From Deltaproteobacteria bacterium (GTDB taxonomy: Bacteria; Myxococcota_A; UBA796; GCA-2862545), in the NCBI GenBank assembly GCA_011376105.1, contig DRPG01000436.1:1-44235 (forward strand): 44,235 bases of DNA, given 5' to 3'. Positions 24,101 through 32,662 of the stretch are shown here, piece after piece. Numbering within the stretch: position 1 is the first letter of the stretch; each line of letters starts with the position of its first letter. The notes beneath the pieces were generated by a model. It saw only the letters and a program-made list of their open reading frames with translations. It was not told the origin of the DNA and did not search any database. Position numbers and translations under genes: made by a program.

Positions 24101-25348
24101 ATGCACGCCCTGCCCGGATACCTGACCTCCGAGGAGGCCGCCGCTGCCCTGGGGGTGCGGCGGGCCACGCTGTACAGCTACGTCAGCCGGGGGCTGATCC
24201 GGATCGCGGCGACCCGACAGGGCCGGAGGCGCCTGTACCTGGAGGCCGACGTCGAGCGCCTCCGGAGGCGGGCCGCCGCCGCCCGGGGCCACGGCCCCGC
24301 CGCCGCCGCCGCCCTGGACTGGGGGATGCCGGTGCTGGCGTCCGCGATCACCTCGATCGACCCCGACGGGCCCAACTACCGAGGTGAGCCCGCCGTCAGC
24401 CTGGCCGAGGCGCACCACCCCTTCGAGGCGATCGTCCACCTGCTGTGGAGCGGAGAGCTCCGGTCCGATCCTCCACCCCTCGTGGTGGACGATCTAGGCG
24501 TCGATCCCGATCTCCTGGAGCGAGCCCTGCCACCGGGGCTCCACCCACACACAGCGCTGGCGGCCCTGATCCCGCTGCTCGCCGCCGCCGATCCCCTCCG
24601 CCACGCGATCGCCGCGGACGAGGCGCTCCCCCAGGCCCGGCGGCTGATCCGGCGCATGGCGGCGGGCCTGGCCTACAGCGGCCCCCGGGCCGGCTGGCGG
24701 GAGCGACTGCGGGCTGCCCTCGAGGCGACCTCCATCGCCGACGCGATCCTCGCCGCGCTCGGGGCCAGCTCCAAACCAGACCCCGGATCCGATCTCCACC
24801 AGGTGCTGATCTTGTGTGCGGATCACGAGCTCAACGCGAGCAGCTTCGCGGCCCGGATCGCCGCCGGCGCCGGTGCAGATCTATACGCGGTGCTGTCCGC
24901 AGCCCTGGCCACCCTGTCAGGCCCCCGCCACGGGGGGCTGTCGGATCGGGTGGAGGACGTCCTCGACGAGGCTCAGGGCGCAGCCGACGTGGCGCGCTGG
25001 ATCGCAGGGCGCTCGGGCCGGGGCGAGGAGGTGCCGGGGTTCGGGCACCGACTCTACCCCGAGGGGGATCCAAGGGCCGCAGCCCTGATCGCCCTGGCCC
25101 GTCGCCGACCCACCGGGGCCCGTGGGAAGACACTGCTGGCCCTGATCGAGGCCATGGCCGGGGCGGGCCACCCCGCCCCTAACCTCGACGTGGGTCTGGT
25201 GGCTGCCTGCCACGCGGTGGGCCTACCCCGGGGCTCAGCCTCCGCGGTGTTCGCGATCGGCAGGGCCGCGGGCTGGGTGGCCCACGCCCGAGAACAGCAC
25301 GCCTCCGGGCAGCTGCTCCGGCCCCGGGCCCGCTACGTCGGCCCCTGA
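24101..25348 (+). CDS. Citrate synthase homologue with N-terminal helix-turn-helix
   Basis: 415 residues. Residues about 5-55 form a MerR/excisionase-type winged helix (YLTSEEAAAALGVRRATLYS, then GLIRIAATRQGRRRLYLEAD). Residues about 75-415 are a citrate synthase fold: ADHELNASSFAARIAA and GFGHRLYPEGDPRA keep both catalytic histidines, GPRHGGLSDRVEDV replaces the usual GPLHGG, and NLDVGLVAACHAVGLP keeps the Asp. The C-terminal ARYVGP is also conserved. The protein may be an enzyme with a DNA-binding tail, or a sensor of citrate-pathway metabolites that controls the divergent citrate synthase. Fusions of this kind occur in other bacteria, but I know of no defined role. Confidence 0.85.
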   Translation: MHALPGYLTSEEAAAALGVRRATLYSYVSRGLIRIAATRQGRRRLYLEADVERLRRRAAAARGHGPAAAAALDWGMPVLASAITSIDPDGPNYRGEPAVSLAEAHHPFEAIVHLLWSGELRSDPPPLVVDDLGVDPDLLERALPPGLHPHTALAALIPLLAAADPLRHAIAADEALPQARRLIRRMAAGLAYSGPRAGWRERLRAALEATSIADAILAALGASSKPDPGSDLHQVLILCADHELNASSFAARIAAGAGADLYAVLSAALATLSGPRHGGLSDRVEDVLDEAQGAADVARWIAGRSGRGEEVPGFGHRLYPEGDPRAAALIALARRRPTGARGKTLLALIEAMAGAGHPAPNLDVGLVAACHAVGLPRGSASAVFAIGRAAGWVAHAREQHASGQLLRPRARYVGP

Positions 25349-25431
25349 GCCGTCCACGTCGGGCCTGCAGCCGGCTCGCTCCACAGCGGCAGCGGAAGCC
25401 ACCCCGCGCCCCGCGTCCCGCGCCCCGCGCC

Positions 25432-25477
25432 TACGCTCGCTGCAGCCCTGCGCCCACGCTCGCTGCAGCCCTGCGCC
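25432..25477. repeat. 23-bp tandem duplication
   Basis: A unit ending ACGCTCGCTGCAGCCCTGCG plus two bases occurs at 25432-25454 and 25455-25477 with a single first-base difference. The unit is not a multiple of three, so it would shift frame in any gene crossing it, consistent with decay of the leucine-rich-repeat remnant that follows. Confidence 0.8.
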
Positions 25478-25650
25478 GGTGGTCGGATCTGCGAGACAAC
25501 CCGATCGGAGCCCAGGGGGCGGAGGCGCTGGCCGGCTCCTTGACGCCAGCGGGGCCCTCCGTGCTGGAGCCGGGCGAACGCAGCCTCGGAGCCCAGGGGG
25601 CGGCGCCGGTGGCCCCTGGGCCCGCAGGGCACAGGGCGTTCCGCGGCTGA
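25456..25650 (+). pseudogene. Degenerate leucine-rich-repeat gene remnant
   Basis: In one frame the stretch reads TLAAALRRWSDLRDNPIG then AQGAEALAGSL, and 27 codons later SLGAQGAAPVA before a TGA at 25648-25650. The pattern N-x-IG-x-x-GA-x-ALA is the hallmark of ribonuclease-inhibitor/NLR-type leucine-rich repeats, whose period is 27-29 residues; the two DNA copies of GGAGCCCAGGGGGCGG are 81 bases apart. No start codon with a ribosome site, upstream leucine-rich frame or rest of a protein is visible, and the second unit has lost its leucine pattern. It looks like the tail of a decayed or truncated LRR gene. Spacer bases outside it show only short repeats. Confidence 0.5.
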
Positions 25651-25673
25651 GCCGCGGCTGAGCCGCGGCTGAG
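25641..25673. repeat. Three copies of an 11-bp repeat
   Basis: CCGCGGCTGAG occurs three times in a row (25641-25651, 25652-25662, 25663-25673), just before the end of the convergent PQQ-dehydrogenase gene. Each copy holds the palindrome CCGCGG and a TGA. It starts at the stop of the leucine-rich-repeat remnant. Confidence 0.9.
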
Positions 25674-25715
25674 CGAGCGCGAGGATCTCGAGCTGCCCGC
25701 CCCAGGCCCCAGCGA

Positions 25716-27938
25716 TCAGGGGCAGCTGCCCAGGGAGGTGATCCAGTCGTCGATCACACCCGCGCCGACCGTGTCGACCAGGGTGCTGCCCAGCGGGGGC
25801 ATGGCGTAGGCGTCCCGGCGGTGCAGCCGCACCGACAGGATCGAGCGGCCCGGATCCCCAGGCGTGACCACGCGCGCCCCGGTGATGCCTAGTTCGCCGG
25901 TCTGGGGCGCCTCACAGAGGTTGGTGTCCGCCAGCGCTGTGTCGAGGCGTAGATCCAGCGCGGCCCGGCTGCTGACCCCGGGGCGGTGGCACTGGGAGCA
26001 GTTGACGTGCAGGTACGCCCGGGCACGCTCCTCGAGGGAGGCGGCCGCATCCCCCACCGCGGGCAGGGGATCGATCGAGGTAGGATCGACGTCCAGGGGT
26101 GGATCGAACATCCCGATGGCGTCGAGCGTCGCCAGCTGGTTCGCTCGGCGCTGGGTCGAGGGGTAGTCGGCGTCGATCGCCAGCTGGCGGGTCTGCAGCC
26201 CCAGGGAGCCACCGGCGCCGTCGGTGTGGCACTGGACGCACCCGCCCACGTCGGGGATCGCCCAGTCCCCGACCGCCTGGGGGATGGTGATCCCGGCGGG
26301 TTCGAAGTCTGCGTCGGTGGTGTCTTCATCCCAGACGTAGCTGTAGCCCCCCCAGCCGTCGGCGTGGCGCATCATCAGCCGGGTCTCGAGCAGCTGCCCC
26401 TCGCGGGAGAACTGCTTGACCAACACCGTTCCCACGGGGAACGACCAGTCTCCGTCGGCCTCGATCGTGATCGCCGCCCCGTCGGGCAGGGCCATCCAGC
26501 GCTGCTTGTCTGCTCCATCCGACCAGAACGGGTGGGCGACCTCGTAGGGGATCAGCGCGGGACCAGGCTGGGTGGGGTCGGAGGGATCCATGCAGCCGGT
26601 CTGGGACAGCTGCTGGGGGAAGGGATCGGCCTGCTGCCCGGGCAGTGGATCGAGCCTGAAGATCCGACCGTTGTTGCCATGCTGCAGCACGTACACCTCG
26701 TCGTTGGGGCCGACGGTGTAGTGCACCAGGTTCTGGGACGCGCTGGGCACCACCGTCCGCGAGATCGAGCCGCCGGTGACCGGATCGCTGAACACGCCCT
26801 CGACGCTGGTGTCATAGAAGTCGTTGTACAGGAACACGCCCCGCAGCGCGGGGATCGCCGTGCCGTTGTACACCACCCCTCCGATGACCGAGCCCCCGAA
26901 GCCGGTGGGATAGACGATCTCGGGCGGCACCAGATCGGAGGTGTCGCAGCTCTGCGGCCCTCCAGGGCGACAGACCAGCCCCTCCATGATCTTCCAGCCA
27001 TAGTTGCCCCCCAGCTCCACCTTGGAGACCTCCTCCCAGGCGTTCTGGCCCACGTCACCGACCCATAGCTCCCCGGTCCGGCTGTCGAAGGACATCCGGA
27101 AGGGGTTGCGCAGGCCCCAGGCATACAGCGTCTCCAGCCCACCCCCGCCGTAGGCGAACGGGTTGTCATGGGGGATGGCGTAGGGGTAGCCTCCGTCGAC
27201 GTCCACCCGGTGGATCTTGCCCAGGGGGTTGCTCAGATCCTGGGCCCGGTTGCCCGGATCGTCCGCTGAGCCCCCGTCACCGGTGCTCAGGTACAGGAAG
27301 CCGTCGGGGCCGAACGCTATGGTGCCCCCGTTGTGGTTGGTGAAGGGCTGATCGATCTCGAGGATCACCGTCTCAGTGGCGGGCTCGAAGGTCGCGCCCC
27401 CGTCGCTGGAGGTAAACCGGGACACCCGGGTACGATCCGCGCCGGGGGTGACCGAGTAGTAGACATACAGGTAGCCGTTGAGCTGGAAGTCGGGATGGAA
27501 CGCCATCGACAGCAGGCCCATCTCGTTGGACAGGAACGGGGTGTCAACCTGGCCGGCGATGTCGAGGACCACCTCCTTGGTGCTCACCGCCGGATCGTCG
27601 TCGAACCGGTAGATCACGCCGTCCTGCTCGGCGACGTACCACCGGGAGGCGTCGGTGGGGGACATCAACATCACGATCGCGTTGCTCAGCGACAGCCCGG
27701 GGTAGACCCGGGTGAGCTGCGCCCGAGCGCCGAGCAGCGGCCGATCGCCAGCGAGGCAGGAGGGGTTGGACGGCCTGGCATCCAGCCCCAGCAGATCGTC
27801 TGGCTGCGTACCGGTGTCGTCGGTCGGTGCGTCGGTCGGTGCGTCGGTCGGTGCGTCGTCCTTGATCGTGGCGATGTCGGAGCCGTTGCACGCCGATCCG
27901 TACAGCGCGGCGGCGACGATCCACTGCAGCTTGCGCAT
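25716..27938 (-). CDS. PQQ-type sugar dehydrogenase / cytochrome c lipoprotein
   Basis: 740 residues. Signal MRKLQWIVAAALYGSACNGS has a lipobox (GSAC), followed by a linker with three perfect PTDA repeats. Residues about 85-430 form a soluble-aldose-dehydrogenase/Hhip-like six-bladed propeller: GLLSMAFHPDFQLNGYLYVY, GPDGFLYLSTGDGG, NRAQDLSNPLGKIHRVD, WGLRNPFRMSFD, GDVGQNAWEEV and GGNYGWKIMEG. The C-terminal 270 residues hold two CxxCH haem sites, CVQCH (codons near 26240) and CSQCH (near 26000), and a late AMPP that could give the Met ligand. It would oxidise a sugar or related compound in the periplasm and pass electrons through covalent haems to the respiratory chain. Substrate and use of PQQ are inferred from the family. 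Confidence 0.88.
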   Translation of the reverse strand: MRKLQWIVAAALYGSACNGSDIATIKDDAPTDAPTDAPTDDTGTQPDDLLGLDARPSNPSCLAGDRPLLGARAQLTRVYPGLSLSNAIVMLMSPTDASRWYVAEQDGVIYRFDDDPAVSTKEVVLDIAGQVDTPFLSNEMGLLSMAFHPDFQLNGYLYVYYSVTPGADRTRVSRFTSSDGGATFEPATETVILEIDQPFTNHNGGTIAFGPDGFLYLSTGDGGSADDPGNRAQDLSNPLGKIHRVDVDGGYPYAIPHDNPFAYGGGGLETLYAWGLRNPFRMSFDSRTGELWVGDVGQNAWEEVSKVELGGNYGWKIMEGLVCRPGGPQSCDTSDLVPPEIVYPTGFGGSVIGGVVYNGTAIPALRGVFLYNDFYDTSVEGVFSDPVTGGSISRTVVPSASQNLVHYTVGPNDEVYVLQHGNNGRIFRLDPLPGQQADPFPQQLSQTGCMDPSDPTQPGPALIPYEVAHPFWSDGADKQRWMALPDGAAITIEADGDWSFPVGTVLVKQFSREGQLLETRLMMRHADGWGGYSYVWDEDTTDADFEPAGITIPQAVGDWAIPDVGGCVQCHTDGAGGSLGLQTRQLAIDADYPSTQRRANQLATLDAIGMFDPPLDVDPTSIDPLPAVGDAAASLEERARAYLHVNCSQCHRPGVSSRAALDLRLDTALADTNLCEAPQTGELGITGARVVTPGDPGRSILSVRLHRRDAYAMPPLGSTLVDTVGAGVIDDWITSLGSCP

Positions 27939-28094
27939 GAACCCCCCGGGGAGATCTTCGGTTTACCTCATCGGGGGCTCGCCCGCGGTCCGGTGAGCGG
28001 ATCGGGGCGTGAGGTCTGCACCGACGCCTCCCCCACCCGGCCTACATCCCACCTCCGGGCGACGGGGGCCGGACCCCGTCGGGGCCCGGATCGA

Positions 28095-28892
28095 TCACCC
28101 GAGCCCAGCCGCGGTGCGCGTGGCCTCCTCGATCGTGCGGGCGAGGATAGAGCGGATCCGGCCGTCCTCCATGGTGAGCAGCCCGGCGATGGTGCAGCCC
28201 GCCGGGGTGGTGACCTCGTCCTTGAGCGCCGCGGGGTGCTTGCCGGTCTGCAGCACCATCCGGGCGGCCCCCTGGAAGGTCTGGGCCGCCAGCTCCACCG
28301 CGACGTCCCGGGGCAAGCCCATGCGGACCCCACCGTCGGCCAGCGCCTCGAGGATCACGCACGCAAACGCAGGCCCGCTGCCGGACAGGCCGGTGACCGC
28401 GTCGAGGTGCTTCTCCTCGAGGACCCGGCACCGCCCCACCGCCCCGAAGATCCGAGACGCTGTGTCGAGGTGGGCCGCGGTGGCGCCGGGGCCCGGGGAC
28501 AGCACCGTCATGCCCTCCCGGATCAGGCATGGTGTGTTGGGCATCGCCCGCACGATCGCAGCGGACGAGGCCCACTGCGCCAGCTTCGTGGTGGTGACCC
28601 CGGCGAGGATGCTGATCAGCAGCTTGCCCGACAGGGCCTCGGTGACCCCGGGCGCGTCCAGCACCTCACCGGCGGAGGCGGGCTTGACCGCCAGCAGGGC
28701 GACGTCGACCTGGGCCAGCGCCGCCGCCGTGTCAGGGGCCACGGTCACGCCGTAGCGCCGCCGCAGGGCCTCCCCCACCTCCGGCCTGCGCACCGTGACC
28801 GTCGCGACCCGCGGCACGCCTTCGGCCGCGGCCAGCCCCCCAAGGATCGCCTCCCCCATGGTGCCACAGCCCAGGATCGCGAGCGTGTCCAT
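28095..28892 (-). CDS. proC: Pyrroline-5-carboxylate reductase
   Basis: 265-residue NAD(P)H enzyme making the last step of proline synthesis. The N-terminal Rossmann motif is LAILGCGTMGEAILGGL; further signatures are ALLAVKPASAGEVL, AIVRAMPNTPCLIREGMTVL, TGLSGSGPAFACVILEALAD and the C-terminal DEVTTPAGCTIAGL segment that corresponds to the PROSITE P5CR signature. Length is normal. ATG 28892 has GGAGGTGG upstream. It is divergent from the EamA transporter gene, with only 35 bases between the start codons. Confidence 0.96.
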   Translation of the reverse strand: MDTLAILGCGTMGEAILGGLAAAEGVPRVATVTVRRPEVGEALRRRYGVTVAPDTAAALAQVDVALLAVKPASAGEVLDAPGVTEALSGKLLISILAGVTTTKLAQWASSAAIVRAMPNTPCLIREGMTVLSPGPGATAAHLDTASRIFGAVGRCRVLEEKHLDAVTGLSGSGPAFACVILEALADGGVRMGLPRDVAVELAAQTFQGAARMVLQTGKHPAALKDEVTTPAGCTIAGLLTMEDGRIRSILARTIEEATRTAAGLG

Positions 28893-28927
28893 CCCACCTC
28901 CAGCAGCTGGGGTTGTACACCAACAAG

Positions 28928-29812
28928 ATGGACTGGCTCGGCTTCGATCCGGACACCCCCAGGGCGACCCGCAGGCGCGTGATCGTGGTGCTGGCGTTCG
29001 CGATGCTGGGGATCAGCAGCTCGGCGGTGCTGGTCCGGGGCATGGGGGCCCCCGCCCTGGCGATCGCCGCCTGGCGCACCCTGGGCTCCGCCCTGCTGCT
29101 GGCCCCCCCGGGCGCACGGGGGCTGCCCGGCCTGGGGCGGAGGGAGCTGGTGGGCACGATCGGCGCCGGCCTCGCCCTGGGGCTGCACTTCTGGGCCTGG
29201 TTCGCCTCGATCCAGCACACCACCGTGCTCCGCTCGACCCTCCTCGTCTGCCTGGTCCCGGCCTGGACGGCCCTGCTCGAGTGGATCGGCTCGGGCGTCG
29301 CGCCGAGGCGCGCCCACTGGCTGGGGCTGGGGCTGGCCCTCCCGGGCCTGGGGATCCTCGCGGGCACCAGCGCCGGCGAGGCCTCGTGGCTCGGGGATCT
29401 GCTGGCGATCGCTGCGGGCTGGCTGTGGGCTGGCTACCTGCTGGTGGGGCGCCGGGTGAGGCAGCGGGTGGAGATCACCACCTACATGGGCCTGGTGTGT
29501 CTGGCCGCCGCCTGCTTGCTGTTCCCCACCGCGTGGCTGACCCACACCCCCCTGGTGGGCTGGCCCTGGCAGACCTGGGCCCTGCTGTTCGCCGCGATCG
29601 CTGGCCCCCAGCTGCTGGGGCACCAGGGCTTCAACTACGCGGTGCGGTGGCTCCCGGCGAGCACCATCTCGATCCTGATGCTGTTCGAGCCGGTGGGGGC
29701 AGCCGGCCTCGCCGCCCTGCTCCTCGACGAGCGCCCCCCGCCGTCGGTGGGGGCCGGGGCGCTGCTCGTGCTCGCGGGGATCGCGGTGGCGATCCGCCCG
29801 CGATCGACGTGA
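28928..29812 (+). CDS. EamA/DMT-family transporter
   Basis: 294-residue inner-membrane protein with ten hydrophobic segments in two EamA repeats, the layout of drug/metabolite exporters such as RhaT/YdcZ relatives. The first repeat has RVIVVLAFAMLGISSSAVLV and AWRTLGSALLLAPPGA; the second has LLAIAAGWLWAGYLLVGRRV and ends STISILMLFEPVGAAGLAAL followed by GALLVLAGIAVAI. The ATG at 28928 is used although no Shine-Dalgarno is evident; a TTG at 28913 is possible. Position next to proC does not by itself define the substrate; amino-acid or metabolite export is usual for the family. Confidence 0.88.
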   Translation: MDWLGFDPDTPRATRRRVIVVLAFAMLGISSSAVLVRGMGAPALAIAAWRTLGSALLLAPPGARGLPGLGRRELVGTIGAGLALGLHFWAWFASIQHTTVLRSTLLVCLVPAWTALLEWIGSGVAPRRAHWLGLGLALPGLGILAGTSAGEASWLGDLLAIAAGWLWAGYLLVGRRVRQRVEITTYMGLVCLAAACLLFPTAWLTHTPLVGWPWQTWALLFAAIAGPQLLGHQGFNYAVRWLPASTISILMLFEPVGAAGLAALLLDERPPPSVGAGALLVLAGIAVAIRPRST

Positions 29813-29886
29813 GCTCCCCCGGGGGCCCACAGCCCCAGCAGCCGTCTCCTGAGCATACCTGGACTCATCCAAGCCTCGAGGTCCCC

Positions 29887-30564
29887 GTGCACACGCTCAC
29901 CGCCCTGCTCCTGTCGCTCCAGCCCGCCCCCGCCGCGGAGCCCGCCCCCGCCGCGGAGCCCGAGCCCGCCGCGGAGCCCGAGGGCCCGCTGACCTACACC
30001 CTCGATCCCAGCCAGAGCTACCTGTACGTGATCGTGTCTAACGACACCTCCTCCCTGCTGTCCCACATGGGCCACGATCACGCGATCCAGGCGATGGACT
30101 TCACCGGGACCGTGGTGTGGGACGTCGAAGATCCTGCCGCGTGCTCGATCGACATCCGCTTCCCGGTCACCGCCCTCCGCCCGGATCCCTCCGGGCTCCG
30201 GCAGCACGCCGGCCTCGATCCGGAGGGGGCGGTCGAGGCGCCCTCCCTGGAGAAGATCCAGGCCAGACTCCTCTCGGCGGGCCAGCTCGATGCCGATCGC
30301 TTCCCGATGATCTCCTACCGCTCGACCTCGTGCGAGGACGTGAAGGGAACGATCCACGTCACCGGCCAGCTCACGATCCGGGGTGTGTCCAAGGCGCTGA
30401 CCACAGCCATGGCGATCTCGGTCACCGGCGATCGCCTCTCGGCCTCCGGCTCGTTTGCTGCGATGCACACAGACTTTGGCTTCAAGCCCTCCTCGAGCCT
30501 GGGGGGGATGCTGCGCAACCAGGATCGGCTGAAGTTCGTGATCGAGGTCGAGGGCTCGCGCTGA
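29887..30564 (+). CDS. YceI-family periplasmic lipocalin-like protein
   Basis: 225 residues. It starts with a short hydrophobic segment (MHTLTALLLSLQPAPA) and a linker of EPAPAAEPEPAAEPE repeats encoded by an 18-bp tandem repeat. The YceI beta-barrel follows: YTLDPSQSYLYVIVSN, GHDHAIQAMDFTGTVVWD, SIDIRFPVTALRPDPSG, FPMISYRSTSCEDV, GQLTIRGVSKALTTAMAI and a final KFVIEVEG. YceI proteins bind isoprenoid-like lipids in the periplasm. The GTG at 29887 is preferred because GAGG precedes it and longer frames run antisense through the neighbouring gene. Its last 83 bases overlap the convergent DUF455/ATP-grasp gene. Confidence 0.82.
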   Translation: MHTLTALLLSLQPAPAAEPAPAAEPEPAAEPEGPLTYTLDPSQSYLYVIVSNDTSSLLSHMGHDHAIQAMDFTGTVVWDVEDPAACSIDIRFPVTALRPDPSGLRQHAGLDPEGAVEAPSLEKIQARLLSAGQLDADRFPMISYRSTSCEDVKGTIHVTGQLTIRGVSKALTTAMAISVTGDRLSASGSFAAMHTDFGFKPSSSLGGMLRNQDRLKFVIEVEGSR

Positions 30565-32605
30565 TCCAGCCGCTGAGCTGCGCCAGCTCAGCACGCTCCG
30601 GGGCCTCCCCGAGCAGGGCGGACCAGGCCTCGACCGCGGTCCGCCAGGTCTCGCCGATCCACAGCAGGGTCACGATCTGATCTGCGGTCTGGGGATCGTT
30701 GGTCGCCACCGCCCCCCGGCGCAGCCGCCCGTCGCGGCGCAGCGGGGGCAGGTGGCGCTGGGCGGCACAGAGCAGCGCCCCAGGCGACAGACCCGCGCGC
30801 TCCAGGGTGGATCGGGGCAGGAACCACCACAGCCCACAGCCCGCGATCCGGTGCCGCAGGGTGTGCGCGATCCGTCCCATGGTGTAGCGGGGGTTGAGCT
30901 CGGACACCGGCTTGAGCCGGAGCCCGTCGGGACCCTCGACGATCAGGGCGTCCAGCCCGAGGGGGCCGCGGTAGCCCCGCGCGTCCGCGAGCTGCCCCAG
31001 GGCCCCGGCGCACTCCCGGATCCGCTGCTCGACACGCTCCTGGTGGAGGAAGCGCTGGATCCGGGGGGGCAGCCCCAGGCTCGGACGGCCGATGATGGCC
31101 CCCCGGAACGCCCCATGGGTGGCCCCGAACCGGACCAGGCCCCGCCACAGCAGCCGATCCGGACGCACATCGAGGTGGCCGGAGACCTCGGCGACCACGT
31201 CCAGATCGGGCTCCACCAGCAGATCCCCGTGGGCCAGGGCGCGCTCGATCCACCGCCGCTGATGCGGAGCGGGGCGCTCCGACAGCCGCAGGCGGTGCCG
31301 CCCAGCGCTCGACAGGGCCGCCTTGACCCACGCCCGCTCAGACGTCTCCAGTACCCGCCGCAGCGCCGTGTCCACCTCCGACGGCGACCCACACCGCACC
31401 CCGACGTCCTCGATCCGCCACGGCCCCTCGTGCGCTCCGATCCACCCCCGGAGCCAGTCCGCCGCCCAGGCCTTGTCGTGCAGATCCCGCCAGCGGGGAT
31501 CGTAGCGCCCCCCCAGCTGCGCGCTGGCGGCGGCGGTGCCCGGAGACCAGCCCCAGGGGGCGAGCCCCCCCACCTGCCCCCCCGGGAGCTGTCCCCGCTC
31601 TAGGCGATCGATGAACTGGGGGATCGGCAGGCCCGCGTCGCGCCAGCCCAGCAGCAGCGCGACGGAGGGACGGGGCGCGATCACCACGTCGTCGGCCCGG
31701 GCCATCAGCGCGGGCAGCACCGCGAGATCGGAGGCGACCGGCGAGCGATGGAGCCCGCGCCCCGCGAGCGCATCCTCCACCTGAGGATCGAACCACCAGA
31801 TCCATGGGGGGCGCCCCCGCGACACGCTGGTGACGGACAGGCGCTGGATGAACGCGGGATCGAGGCCCGCGGCCCTGCGCCCCTCGAGATCGAGCCGGGG
31901 CCCACGGCCCCGCGCCGGGGTCAGCGGGAACCGCAGGGCCGAGACCCATGCGTCCCAGTCCGAGAGCTCCGGATCCTTGAGGCGACGCAGCCAGACCACC
32001 CCCGCCCGGACGTGGCGGATCTCGTCGCGGTGCACCTGGTGGAGGATCTCCGCGGTCTGCCGATCCCCCACCCGCTCGAACGCGTCCGCCCACAGCAGCG
32101 CGAAGTCGAGGTTGGCCTGCTCCAGGCCCACCTCCATCCCCGCGACGAACGACAAGGGATCGTCGTTCCCCGACAGCGCGTCCCAGAAGAACGCAGACAG
32201 GGGCTCCTGTCCCAGGTGCCCCCCGAGGGCCTCGAGGCGCCCGCGGTAGGCCGCGAGGTGCCGCTGCTCGTCGCGCATCGCGGCGGCCCAGGCCCGCCGC
32301 AGCGCCGCCGGCACATCGACAAACCGCAGCAGCGCCAGGGCGAACAGCTCCAGCGCCAGCAGCTCGTGGTTCGCCAGGGCGTGCAGCACCCGGATCCGAT
32401 CGCGGGTGCTGTGGAGCTGCCGTGGGTTGGGCAGCTCGACCCGCCCCGCGCCCCGCAGCGGCAGCTCCGGTGGACGCCCCGGAGCCCCGATCGTCCCCAG
32501 GCCCGGGCCCCGCCGCTCGTCCGAGGGATCGCTTGAAGGTGCCCGGAGCTTTTCGATGATCGACGTGCTCGTCAACACGCGCTCGGCAAACACTCGCAGT
32601 TCCAT
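30482..32605 (-). CDS. DUF455 ferritin-like domain fused to ATP-grasp-like domain
   Basis: 707 residues, no signal peptide. Residues about 45-230 match DUF455: NHELLALELFALALLRF, AMRDEQRHLAAY, GMEVGLEQANLDFALLW and HRDEIRHVRAGVVWLRR carry the repeated E and ExxH residues of a ferritin-like di-metal site. The C-terminal 330 residues look like an ATP-grasp ligase: AWVKAALSSAGRHRLRL (candidate nucleotide-binding lysine and glycine region), DLLVEPDLDVVAEVSG, GPLGLDALIVEG, and KPVSELNPRYTMGRIAHTL (metal-binding E and N). The combination suggests a two-step modification of a peptide or small molecule, but no substrate peptide was recognised nearby. The ATG at 32605 is the first in-frame methionine after the divergent kinase promoter. 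The 3' end overlaps the YceI gene convergently. Confidence 0.75.
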   Translation of the reverse strand: MELRVFAERVLTSTSIIEKLRAPSSDPSDERRGPGLGTIGAPGRPPELPLRGAGRVELPNPRQLHSTRDRIRVLHALANHELLALELFALALLRFVDVPAALRRAWAAAMRDEQRHLAAYRGRLEALGGHLGQEPLSAFFWDALSGNDDPLSFVAGMEVGLEQANLDFALLWADAFERVGDRQTAEILHQVHRDEIRHVRAGVVWLRRLKDPELSDWDAWVSALRFPLTPARGRGPRLDLEGRRAAGLDPAFIQRLSVTSVSRGRPPWIWWFDPQVEDALAGRGLHRSPVASDLAVLPALMARADDVVIAPRPSVALLLGWRDAGLPIPQFIDRLERGQLPGGQVGGLAPWGWSPGTAAASAQLGGRYDPRWRDLHDKAWAADWLRGWIGAHEGPWRIEDVGVRCGSPSEVDTALRRVLETSERAWVKAALSSAGRHRLRLSERPAPHQRRWIERALAHGDLLVEPDLDVVAEVSGHLDVRPDRLLWRGLVRFGATHGAFRGAIIGRPSLGLPPRIQRFLHQERVEQRIRECAGALGQLADARGYRGPLGLDALIVEGPDGLRLKPVSELNPRYTMGRIAHTLRHRIAGCGLWWFLPRSTLERAGLSPGALLCAAQRHLPPLRRDGRLRRGAVATNDPQTADQIVTLLWIGETWRTAVEAWSALLGEAPERAELAQLSGWISASPRPRSRTSADPGCAASPPGSRRA

Positions 32606-32650
32606 CCGTACCAAGGAACCCTGTGCTGTCCATCCGGCGACCCTCCGACA

Positions 32651-32656
32651 TACAAT
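32651..32656 (+). promoter_or_regulatory. -10 element close to the kinase start codon
   Basis: TACAAT is six bases before the ATG at 32663, so transcription would begin at about the start codon. No Shine-Dalgarno is present, which supports leaderless translation. No clear -35 box was found at the usual distance. The divergent DUF455 gene starts 57 bases away on the other strand, so both promoters share this spacer. Confidence 0.4.
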
Positions 32657-32662
32657 CCAGCC

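Noticed and set aside
28795-29886. Long upstream extension of the YceI frame
   Set aside because: It runs through the transporter gene in another frame and lacks signal-peptide features; GTG 29887 gives a normal YceI precursor.
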